NCBI GenBank assembly: GCA_903938955.1
Contig: CAJAFJ010000082.1
Location: 1 to 11,777, forward strand
From: an uncultured beta proteobacterium
GTDB taxonomy: Bacteria > Pseudomonadota > Gammaproteobacteria > Burkholderiales > Burkholderiaceae
Direction: 5' to 3'
Length of the DNA: 11,777 bases
In this document: positions 1-6,951 of the stretch, piece after piece
Position numbering within the stretch: position 1 is the stretch's first letter
How the letters are laid out: every line of letters starts with the position of its first letter
Translations under genes and position numbers: made by a program
The notes under the pieces: generated by a model
The model's input: the letters and a program-made list of their open reading frames with translations, nothing else
Told to the model about the DNA's origin: nothing
The model's database searches: none

Positions 1-1394
1 ATCAGCTTGCTGATGCCGTCGCAAAAGGTGTAGCTCATGTCCAGCACCCGGCCCACATCGCGCACTGCGGCTCTGGCGGCCATGGTACCGAAGGTGACGA
101 TCTGGCTCACAGCATTCTTGCCGTATTTATCCTTCACATAATCGATCACCAGATTGCGGTTGGTCTGGCAAAAGTCGATGTCAAAGTCGGGCATGGACAC
201 CCGCTCGGGGTTCAAAAATCGCTCGAACAGCAGGTTGTACTGCAGCGGATCGAGGTCGGTGATCTTCATGCAGTACGCCACCAGCGAGCCCGCACCCGAA
301 CCCCGGCCCGGCCCCACCGGGCAACCGTTGTTCTTGGCCCAGTTGATGAAGTCGCCCACAATCAAAAAGTAACCCGGAAAGCCCATTTTCAAAATGGTCT
401 CGATCTCAAACTCCAGCCGCTCCACGTAACGCGGGCGTTCGGCTTCGCGCTTGGCCTCGTCCGGGTACAGGTGCAGCAAACGCGCGTTCAAGCCCTCATG
501 CGAGGTGTAGCGAAAGTACTGCTCCGGCGTCATGTGCTGGCCGTCCACCAACGGCGTCGGAAATTCGGGCAGCTGCGGCTTACCCAATACCAGCGTCAGG
601 TTGCAGCGCTTGGCAATTTCCAGCGTATTAGCCACGGCCGAGGGGATGTCGGCAAACAAGGCTTGCATCTCGGCGCTGGACTTGAAATACTGCTCGCGCG
701 TGAACTTGCGCACGCGCTTGGCGTTGCCCAGAATCTCGCCATCGGAGATGCAAACACGGGCTTCATGCGCCTCGTAGTCGTCGGGCAAGGTGAACTGCAC
801 CGGGTGCGTGGCCACCACCGGCAAGCCCATGCGGGCCGCCAACTGGACGCAGGCCACCACATGGGCTTCGTCATCGACGCGCCCGGCACGCTGCAACTCC
901 AGGTAAAAACGATGCACAAAGATACCGGCCAACTGCATCGCAGCATCCAGCGCCCGCGTCTCGTCACCCTGTATCAGGGCCTGGCCGACCGGCCCGGCTT
1001 GCGCGCCGGACAAGGCGATCAAGCCCTCATTGAGTTCTTGCAACCAGGCCAATTTGACGGCGGCCTGCGTCTTGCTACCGTGTTGCGTCCAGGCACGCGC
1101 CAGCAACTCGGACAGGTTCAAATAGCCCTGCGTGTTTTGCACCAGCAACACCACGCGCGACATGGCGCTGGCGTCTTTGCCCAGGCCTTCCAGCCAGATC
1201 TCGGCGCCGATCAGGGGTTTGACGCCGCGTTTGCGGCCCTCTTTGTAAAACTTGATGGCGCCAAACAGATTGCTCAAATCGGTCACGGCCAGGGCGGGCT
1301 GCCCGTCGCGGGCAGCAGACTTGACGATATCATCGATGCGGTTGGTGCCGTCGACGACAGAAAATTCGGTGTGGAGACGAAGGTGGATAAACAT
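1..1394 (-). CDS. dnaE: DNA polymerase III subunit alpha, N-terminal part (3' end outside window)
   Basis: This is the catalytic subunit of the replicative DNA polymerase III, which extends the DNA chain at the fork. The reading frame is open from the ATG at 1394 to the window edge, giving 464 codons of a protein that is normally about 1150-1180 residues. The N-terminus has the PHP-domain opening [12 protein letters not shown]. The window then reaches the start of the polymerase palm: [15 protein letters not shown], followed by MPDFDIDF with its aspartates at about residues 403, 405 and 407, matching the catalytic Asp pair of E. coli DnaE (D401/D403). The start is chosen because [12 protein letters not shown] aligns with the usual DnaE N-terminus. 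An ATG at 1401 is in another frame. No Shine-Dalgarno sequence is visible before 1394; a TAGAAT box ends 5 nt upstream, so the message may have almost no leader. It is divergent from the response regulator at 1421. Confidence 0.97.
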   Translation of the reverse strand, partial: MFIHLRLHTEFSVVDGTNRIDDIVKSAARDGQPALAVTDLSNLFGAIKFYKEGRKRGVKPLIGAEIWLEGLGKDASAMSRVVLLVQNTQGYLNLSELLARAWTQHGSKTQAAVKLAWLQELNEGLIALSGAQAGPVGQALIQGDETRALDAAMQLAGIFVHRFYLELQRAGRVDDEAHVVACVQLAARMGLPVVATHPVQFTLPDDYEAHEARVCISDGEILGNAKRVRKFTREQYFKSSAEMQALFADIPSAVANTLEIAKRCNLTLVLGKPQLPEFPTPLVDGQHMTPEQYFRYTSHEGLNARLLHLYPDEAKREAERPRYVERLEFEIETILKMGFPGYFLIVGDFINWAKNNGCPVGPGRGSGAGSLVAYCMKITDLDPLQYNLLFERFLNPERVSMPDFDIDFCQTNRNLVIDYVKDKYGKNAVSQIVTFGTMAARAAVRDVGRVLDMSYTFCDGISKL

Positions 1395-1399
1395 AAAGC

Positions 1400-1427
1400 A
1401 TTCTAAATTGGGGGAGCGTCTTGCAAA
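1400..1427 (-). promoter_or_regulatory. candidate dnaE promoter overlapping the regulator's start codon
   Basis: On the minus strand, TTTGCA (1422-1427, four of six matches to TTGACA) is followed after 16 bp by TAGAAT (1400-1405, five of six matches to TATAAT). A transcript starting about 7 bp downstream would begin at or next to the dnaE ATG at 1394. This is a consensus match by eye only. A promoter further upstream, inside the response regulator gene, is equally possible. Confidence 0.4.
1411..1416 (+). promoter_or_regulatory. ribosome binding site fixing the TTG start of the response regulator
   Basis: GGGGAG ends 4 nt before the TTG at 1421. It is the only purine-rich site near the start of this frame, and it supports a TTG start that places the REC domain's first beta strand (QILVVDD) right at the N-terminus, as is usual for NarL-type regulators. 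The spacing is slightly short. Confidence 0.6.
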
Positions 1428-2071
1428 TACTGGTGGTGGATGACCATGCTTTGGTGCGTGAAGGCTTGTGCCAGGTTCTGAAAGGGCTGGACGAGCAAAT
1501 TGAGGTGCTGGAAGCCCCGCACTGTGCGCGGGCATTTGAGCTCGCGGAGCAGCACCACGGCCTTGACCTGGTGCTGCTGGACTACCATTTGCCTGACATG
1601 AACGGGCTGGAAGCGCTGGCCATTTTTGGCAAAAAACACCCCGAGCTGCCGATTGTCATGCTGTCAGGCTCGGTCAACCCCCAGATCATGCGGCAGGTGA
1701 TGGCGCAGGGCGCCGCCGGTTTTATCACCAAATCCGGCAAAAGCCAGGAGTTGCTGGCGATCTTGCGGCGGGTTCTGGATGGCGAAATTTATATGCCCAC
1801 CGACTTGATCGCGCAGGCCGGCCAGCCGCCCATAGAAGACGCCAGCACGGGGTATTTGCCGTTGCAGTTCACGCGGCGCCAGGAAGAAGTGTTGTATTTA
1901 CTGATGGAAGGCCGCTCCAACAAGGACATCAGCGATGCGCTGAATATTTCGGATGAAACCATCAAAACGCATATCACCGCCATCTTGCGGGGCTTTGGCG
2001 TTAAAAGCCGGGTCCAGGCGGTGCTGGCGGCGGGGCGCCACGGTTACACCAAACCCGTACCCGAGGCCTGA
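1421..2071 (+). CDS. response regulator, NarL/LuxR type (REC + HTH)
   Basis: A cytoplasmic two-component transcription regulator of 216 residues, the normal length for the NarL/FixJ class. The N-terminal receiver domain (about 1-120) has the acidic pair D7-D8, the phospho-acceptor Asp54 in [11 protein letters not shown], the switch serine S82 in MLSGS, and the conserved lysine K104 in FITKSG. The C-terminal LuxR-type helix-turn-helix (about 148-205) has [12 protein letters not shown] and the recognition-helix region [13 protein letters not shown]. The start is TTG with a GGGGAG site upstream. It is divergent from dnaE with a 26-bp gap, and its last 28 bp overlap the end of the convergent hybrid histidine kinase, the most likely partner. 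Its targets are unknown; the neighbouring receptor operon is the natural guess. Confidence 0.9.
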   Translation: MQILVVDDHALVREGLCQVLKGLDEQIEVLEAPHCARAFELAEQHHGLDLVLLDYHLPDMNGLEALAIFGKKHPELPIVMLSGSVNPQIMRQVMAQGAAGFITKSGKSQELLAILRRVLDGEIYMPTDLIAQAGQPPIEDASTGYLPLQFTRRQEEVLYLLMEGRSNKDISDALNISDETIKTHITAILRGFGVKSRVQAVLAAGRHGYTKPVPEA

Positions 2072-3192
2072 GCGTCCTGACTCAGGCGCCGCATGAGGTT
2101 ACGCAGTTTGGCCGGACGCACTGGCTTGTGCAGCAGCGTGTGGCCGGCGCGCTTGGCTGCCTGCATCAGCGCCGGGTCGGTATCGCCACTGATCAGGCAG
2201 GCCGGAATAGCCCACCCGGCATGGCGCCACACGCGGGCAATCACCGCAATGCCGTTTTCACCATCGCGCAAGCTGTAGTCACTCACGATCAGGGTCGGTT
2301 GCAGTCCACTGTCAAGCAATGGCAGCACCTGGGCCAGCCCGTCTGCAGCGCCCACGATGCAGCCCCAGGATTCGAGCAAACTGACCAGCCCCTCACGCGC
2401 CAGCACATCGTCCTCAAGCACCAGCACCACCAGGCCATTGAGGTGTTCATCCGGCGCCGGGCGATCAGGGTCCCTGCGGTCGACCCGGCTCCCCAACACG
2501 GCCAGCGGCACGGTCAGGCTGAACCGGGTGCCCACCCCCAGGCATGAGAAAAACTGCAATCGATAGCCCAGTAACTGGGCGGTTCGGTCAACAATGCTGA
2601 GCCCCAGGCCCAAGCCCTTGCTGCGGTTTCGCTCTGAATTACCCACCTGGTAAAACTCTTTGAAAATGGCCTGGTGATGCTCTGGCGCCACGCCAATCCC
2701 ACTGTCCCAGACCTCAATGCGCACATGCTGTGCTTCGGCGCCAACCCGGCAAGCGACCAGCACACTGCCCTGCACCGTGTATTTCAAGGCGTTACTCACC
2801 AGGTTCAGCAGCATGCGGTGAACCAGCGTGGGGTCGCTCATCAGCCAGACCGTGGTCGGGCGAAAACGCAGGCGAATGCCTTTGTCCTGGGCCGTCAGGG
2901 TCAAGCCACTGCGCAACTGGTCAAACACATCGGTCAGCGCAAAGGGGCGCAGCTGGACCTGCACGGACTGCGCATCCAGGCGGGAAATGTCCAGCAAACC
3001 GTCCAGTAAGTCTTGCATGGCCAGTACCGACGCATCGAGGTTGTCAATCAAATGACGGGTCTGGGCGTCGTGCGGCAACTGCGCCAACCGGGCCACGAAC
3101 ATACCCAGGGCATGGGTGGGCTGGCGCAAGTCATGGCTGGCCGCCGCCAGAAAGCGCGACTTGGCCAGGGTGGCGGTCTCGGCTTCTTCCAT
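2044..3192 (-). CDS. hybrid histidine kinase, cytoplasmic half (HisKA-HATPase-REC), separated from its sensor by a stop codon
   Basis: A catalytic kinase portion of 382 codons counted from the ATG at 3192. It contains the phosphoacceptor His20 in SHDLRQP, the N-box around N130/N134 (LLNLVSNALKYT), the ATP-lid motifs DSGIG (163-167) and GLGLG (193-197), then a C-terminal receiver domain (about 253-370) with E260/D261/D262, phospho-acceptor D305 (VSDYSL) and K356 (HKP). These key residues all look intact. It is in the same frame as the sensor half at 3202-3987; only the TAG at 3202-3204 separates them, so the ancestral protein was about 647 residues. The ATG lies 9 nt after the stop with at best a weak ribosome site (GCGAGAAA), so translation would depend on reinitiation. 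No HPt domain is visible. The 3' end overlaps the convergent response regulator by 28 bp. Confidence 0.85.
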   Translation of the reverse strand: MEEAETATLAKSRFLAAASHDLRQPTHALGMFVARLAQLPHDAQTRHLIDNLDASVLAMQDLLDGLLDISRLDAQSVQVQLRPFALTDVFDQLRSGLTLTAQDKGIRLRFRPTTVWLMSDPTLVHRMLLNLVSNALKYTVQGSVLVACRVGAEAQHVRIEVWDSGIGVAPEHHQAIFKEFYQVGNSERNRSKGLGLGLSIVDRTAQLLGYRLQFFSCLGVGTRFSLTVPLAVLGSRVDRRDPDRPAPDEHLNGLVVLVLEDDVLAREGLVSLLESWGCIVGAADGLAQVLPLLDSGLQPTLIVSDYSLRDGENGIAVIARVWRHAGWAIPACLISGDTDPALMQAAKRAGHTLLHKPVRPAKLRNLMRRLSQDAQASGTGLV

Positions 3193-3204
3193 TTTCTCGC
3201 GCTA
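3193..3204 (-). other. in-frame TAG splitting the hybrid kinase gene
   Basis: The frame reads ...ASATFA-TAG-REKMEEAETATLAK..., with the coiled linker between HAMP and HisKA continuing in the same frame on both sides. A single base change from CAG (Gln), a C to T transition, would explain it; AAG or GAG are other one-step ancestors. Nothing else in the gene looks decayed. It may be a recent nonsense mutation, a sequencing or assembly error, or a tolerated split with reinitiation at the ATG 9 nt downstream. Confidence 0.9.
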
Positions 3205-3987
3205 GGCAAAGGTGGCGCTGGCCACACGCTGCTCCAGCTCATCGCGGCCGGATTCCAGCCGTTGCGCCATCAGGTTCAGGCCATTCTGCAAATCGCGCAA
3301 GGGGTCGTTGGGCAGCACGGTGACACGCGCGGTCAACTCGCCCTGCCCGATGCGCTCAATCAGCCGGGACACCCGCAGAATCGGCTGCAGCACACCCCGC
3401 CCCAGTTGCATGGCCAGCAAACCGCCAAACAGCAGCCCCCCCAGCAAGATCAACATACCCGTGAGCAAAATTTCTTGCTCCCGTTGGCTTTTGGCTTCAT
3501 GTGAAAACTCGACCAGCACATTACCCAGCAAGGGCGCTGATGCCGCATCGGGGCTCACGCCGGACTCAAACAAGTCGTCGAGCCGAACCTGATTGGCGAT
3601 GATGGGCTGGGAAAACAAGTCCGTGCGTTTGGTCGGGTCAACCGTCTCGGTTTCACGCCGGGTCAAATTCCAGGGCGTGGTGTAAAACGACCGTCCCGCA
3701 CGTACCAAAATACGGCCCTGCGCATTCAGGATCACGACCGAACTCACATCCGGCTCGCGCAAGGCGCCATTGGCAATCGTCTGCAATTGGGCAATATTGC
3801 CGGCAAAAAGACCATATTCACTGGCGTTGGCCAGCTGTCGGGCCAGCGAGCGGGAGCGCTGCTGCTGGGCCTGATCCACATCACCAAACTGAAGCCGCAA
3901 AAACACCACCGCCAGCACAATCGCCATCAGCGTCACCGGCAACAAGGCGGCCAAAATCAGGCGACTGCGGATGTCCAGCGGCTTCAT
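3202..3987 (-). CDS. BarA-like membrane sensor half of the hybrid kinase (TM-periplasmic-TM-HAMP), ends at premature TAG
   Basis: The inner-membrane sensor portion, 261 residues. It has a first transmembrane segment (about 9-31), a periplasmic domain (about 32-172), a second transmembrane segment (about 173-194, rich in Leu and Gly), and a HAMP linker (about 195-247, LQPILRVSRLIERIGQGELTARV). The pattern LANASEYGLFAGN after the first membrane segment is typical of the BarA-type periplasmic sensor domain. It ends with VASATFA at the TAG instead of running into the kinase core, which follows in the same frame. Its ATG overlaps the TGA of the upstream binding-protein gene (ATGA, 3984-3987), so the two are translationally coupled. 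As it stands the product could sense but not phosphorylate. Confidence 0.87.
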   Translation of the reverse strand: MKPLDIRSRLILAALLPVTLMAIVLAVVFLRLQFGDVDQAQQQRSRSLARQLANASEYGLFAGNIAQLQTIANGALREPDVSSVVILNAQGRILVRAGRSFYTTPWNLTRRETETVDPTKRTDLFSQPIIANQVRLDDLFESGVSPDAASAPLLGNVLVEFSHEAKSQREQEILLTGMLILLGGLLFGGLLAMQLGRGVLQPILRVSRLIERIGQGELTARVTVLPNDPLRDLQNGLNLMAQRLESGRDELEQRVASATFA

Positions 3988-4922
3988 GGACCGCCCTCCC
4001 GGCGCAGCAAACGTTCGCGCAAGGCGGTGCCGTCCAGCGCCAGGCCCAGTGACCGGGCCACGTGTTCATTGACCGTCACCGTGAAGTCGCGGGAGTAAAG
4101 CGGGCTGGCCGGCAAAGCCTTGTTTTGCAACATGCCCCAGCCCATGGCGCCCGCTTGCTGACCCAGCTGCGAGGGCGTGGCGTGCAAGGCCAGCAAGGCA
4201 CCGGCCCGGACATAGGCAGGCGAAAACGCCACCATCGGCACCTGCGCCCGAAAAGAAGCCAGCAAAATATTCTGCAGGCTGTTGCTGTTGTAGACCTGCG
4301 GGTCAGCCACAGCCAGCAACACATCTGCGTCTTCAAGCACCTGCTTGAGCCGAGGGAAAACCGACTCATCGTGCCCCACGCTCGCCTCAACCAGTTCCAG
4401 CCCGCGCCCGTTGGCAAGTGTTTTCAGGGTGGCCGATTGCGACTGCGACTCCATCCCCCACAAAACACCCAGGTGCCGTGCCGATGGCAAGGCCAGGCGG
4501 ATCAAATCAAGCTGGCGACTCAGGGGTTGGTCCAGATAAAGGGCCGAAAACTGGGGCGATGACTTGCGTCCACTGAGCTGCAAAATACGCTCGTAACTGC
4601 TGCGCGGCAGCAGCGTAGACAACACCGGCACCCCGGTCGCAGACTTGGCCAGTGCGCTCGCGGCCACAGAACCCAGTGCCACAAACAGTTTGGGCGCCAA
4701 CGGCCCCGCCGCCGGAAATTCAGCCGCCGTGAGCTGCAGCATCTCATAGCGCGACAAGCCGTTGCGCTCCAGTTCACGAACCAAGGCGTCGGCCGCTTCG
4801 ACATAAGCAGCACTGCGCTCGCTGCTGACAATGACCACCGTGATGGCGAAGGCGCTCGGCGCTACTCCTGCGAGACACATCAGGCAAATAAAAGACAGCA
4901 GGGTGCGCAAGAAAAAGGGCAT
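3984..4922 (-). CDS. periplasmic substrate-binding protein, ABC_sub_bind (PF04392)-like, orphan
   Basis: A secreted protein of 312 residues. It has an N-terminal signal peptide (FLRTLLSFICLMCLAG, cleavage likely after SAFA at about 26) and no lipobox cysteine in the right context. The mature part begins ITVVIVSSERSAAYVEAADAL, and has the alternating strand/helix pattern and blocks such as LFVALGSVAASAL, LPSARHLGVLWG, DVLLAVADPQVYN and VPMVAFSPAYVRAGAL. This resembles the periplasmic-binding-protein fold of the ABC_sub_bind family. No ABC permease or ATPase gene is nearby. Instead it sits 10 bp after a TonB-dependent receptor gene and overlaps the kinase gene by 4 bp, which suggests a ligand-presenting or sensing role instead of classical transport. 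The family call is by pattern; the ligand is unknown. Confidence 0.8.
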   Translation of the reverse strand: MPFFLRTLLSFICLMCLAGVAPSAFAITVVIVSSERSAAYVEAADALVRELERNGLSRYEMLQLTAAEFPAAGPLAPKLFVALGSVAASALAKSATGVPVLSTLLPRSSYERILQLSGRKSSPQFSALYLDQPLSRQLDLIRLALPSARHLGVLWGMESQSQSATLKTLANGRGLELVEASVGHDESVFPRLKQVLEDADVLLAVADPQVYNSNSLQNILLASFRAQVPMVAFSPAYVRAGALLALHATPSQLGQQAGAMGWGMLQNKALPASPLYSRDFTVTVNEHVARSLGLALDGTALRERLLRREGGP

Positions 4923-4932
4923 GGGCGTGGGC

Positions 4933-6927
4933 TCAGTTTTCCAGCTTCAGCATCAGATAGGCTTGCTGCCGGAAGGTGAACTCGGGCACAAAGTCCGGAT
5001 TGGCGGGCCCCAGGTTCTGCACCACAAAAGCCACTTCGCCCCGCCGGGCCCCCCACCGTAGCGGCCAGGCCAAGCGCACATCGGTGCGGCTCATGACGGG
5101 CGCCATCACGGCCGTTCCCGCAAAGTTGGTCGCTCCCGTCCGGTGGTACATCACACTCAGGTCGGCCCCACCGGGCAACTTCTGCATCAACATGAGCCCT
5201 GAGCTCAGGTAGGGTTGGGGTTTGTACAGCGTATTGCCATTGTCTGTCCAGCTACTGTCCACCCAAGACTGGTTCAACAGGAGTTGCGCCCCGCTCCAGG
5301 GGCGCCACTTCAACTGGTACTCAAGGCCGCGGATCGTGAAGTTTTCAACGTTGGCAAAGTCAATCGTATTTCCGCCATAAAACAGACCCGCAGGGTTTTC
5401 GTAGGCGATGTATTTGATGGCATCACGCACCTGCTCATGGAACAGGCGAACATCCAGATTCAAGCCAAGACGGGAGAAGTCGCCGAGGTAGCCGATCTCA
5501 TAGGCGGTCACTTTCTCGGGCTGAACGCCCCCGCGCGAAGCTCTGTCAACCACCACGACCGGCGCGCCGTCGATGTTGAGGTAATAGCGGGTGTTGCTGG
5601 ACTTCTCGTACGTGCTGGGCGGGCGTTGCGCCTGTGACACGCCCCAGCGCAGGGTTTGCCCCTGCGCCACCTGCCAGTTCAGCATCAAGCGCGGCATGAA
5701 ACTGTTGCCGTTGAGGCTACTTTTCTCGAACAAGCCGCCCGCGTTGAGCAGCAAATCAGGCTGAATACGCCACTCGGCATTGCCAAACAGGCGTGAAAAA
5801 TCGGTCACAAAATCAGCCTCGGTGTCGTACAGCGGCTTGGATGCCACGCGCTCCTGGCGCAGTTCTGCGCCCCACACAAAACGAAAATCTTTGTTTTTTC
5901 GAACCGTGTGCTGAAAGGACAATTGGTCGTTGCTGGCTTTGCCGCTGACATTAAACGCAATGATGCCGCTAAAACGCGAGTCAAGCTGGGCTGAATCCAC
6001 CAGAAAAGCATCCCGCGTCACTTCCTGGGTATGGGAAATGCCGAGCGCCACATCCTCGTTTTCACTCAAGGTCCGGCGCCAATCCAGCTGCACAAACGAC
6101 ATACCCGTCGAGCGCTGCCGGGCTTCATTTTCGAGATTACCGAGATACCCCACACCCGCGTCAACCGTTGCATGCCCAGCACGCACCTCCAGCTGATCGC
6201 CCGCCCCCCAACGCAGATCACCCCGAAAATTAAGGCGTGAAACTGCATCCGGCCCACTGGCACCGAAGAGGCCGGCGTCGGCGCGGCGATCTACGCCCAA
6301 ACGGAAATGACCGCTCTCGGTCGCCCAGCCCAGACTTGCCCGCGCATCCTGAATACGGTTGTCGCCCGAGGCCAGGTGCCCCGCCACGCCCAAAGTCTCC
6401 GCCGGATCGCGGGTCACGATGTTGATCGTGCCCAAAAATGCCCGGGCACCATAAGCTGCCGAATTGGAGCCGCGCAAGACCTCGATGCGCTCAATATCCT
6501 CCAGCGCCACGGTCTGCAGCCCTGAACTGGTTTGGCCCAAAAAATAGGGGGAATAGACCGATCGACCATCCACCAGCAACTGCGTGCGGTTGGGGAAATC
6601 AGTCAAATTATTGTGATAACTAACCTGTGGCGCCCCCGCCTCAAACGAATTACTGACCCGAAACCCGGGCACCAGCCGCAACAAATCAGCCACATCGCGT
6701 GCACCGGACAAACGAATCATGTCGCGGTCCAGCACGGTAACGGCACCCGGCGTCTCATCCAACCGCTGCGACAAACGCGAGACCGACAACACGATAGGCA
6801 TGTCACTCAAAAAATCGTTCTCGGTGACAGACACCGCGGCCTGCGCCATGGCCAGACTGACCTGGCCCAGCATGACCCACAGGCCGACAAACGGCCGCCT
6901 TGTGAGCTGCTTTGTCAGGGGGGTCAT
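4933..6927 (-). CDS. TonB-dependent outer-membrane receptor (downstream paralog)
   Basis: An outer-membrane beta-barrel gated by an N-terminal plug and energised by TonB; 664 residues, normal for the family. A signal peptide (about 1-29, ending LAMAQA) is followed by a TonB-box-like stretch (DFLSDMPIVLSVSRL) and the plug (about 55-165). The plug includes ETPGAVTVLDRDMIRLSGA, VADLLRLVPGF, LLVDGRSVYSPYF and IERIEVLRGSNSAAYGARA. The C-terminal barrel ends at LMLKLEN. It lies 24 bp downstream of a close paralog and 10 bp upstream of the binding-protein gene, so all are probably one operon. The segment ENDFLSDMPI to LLRLVPGF is identical to the paralog at 51 of 54 residues, but the barrels have diverged. 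The substrate cannot be named; siderophores, cobalamin and other small molecules are all possible. No clear Shine-Dalgarno sequence precedes the ATG. Confidence 0.94.
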   Translation of the reverse strand: MTPLTKQLTRRPFVGLWVMLGQVSLAMAQAAVSVTENDFLSDMPIVLSVSRLSQRLDETPGAVTVLDRDMIRLSGARDVADLLRLVPGFRVSNSFEAGAPQVSYHNNLTDFPNRTQLLVDGRSVYSPYFLGQTSSGLQTVALEDIERIEVLRGSNSAAYGARAFLGTINIVTRDPAETLGVAGHLASGDNRIQDARASLGWATESGHFRLGVDRRADAGLFGASGPDAVSRLNFRGDLRWGAGDQLEVRAGHATVDAGVGYLGNLENEARQRSTGMSFVQLDWRRTLSENEDVALGISHTQEVTRDAFLVDSAQLDSRFSGIIAFNVSGKASNDQLSFQHTVRKNKDFRFVWGAELRQERVASKPLYDTEADFVTDFSRLFGNAEWRIQPDLLLNAGGLFEKSSLNGNSFMPRLMLNWQVAQGQTLRWGVSQAQRPPSTYEKSSNTRYYLNIDGAPVVVVDRASRGGVQPEKVTAYEIGYLGDFSRLGLNLDVRLFHEQVRDAIKYIAYENPAGLFYGGNTIDFANVENFTIRGLEYQLKWRPWSGAQLLLNQSWVDSSWTDNGNTLYKPQPYLSSGLMLMQKLPGGADLSVMYHRTGATNFAGTAVMAPVMSRTDVRLAWPLRWGARRGEVAFVVQNLGPANPDFVPEFTFRQQAYLMLKLEN

Positions 6928-6951
6928 GGTCTGGCCGACATATCTGGTGGA

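Noticed and set aside
471..1406. A 311-codon open frame on the plus strand
   Set aside because: It is antisense to dnaE, whose minus-strand frame has unmistakable PHP and polymerase motifs; the plus-strand product is low-complexity Gln/His/Arg-rich shadow coding.
2128..3504. Several overlapping open frames on the plus strand over the histidine kinase
   Set aside because: They are shadows of the minus-strand kinase, rich in Arg/Pro/Ser/Gln, with no recognisable domain or ribosome site.
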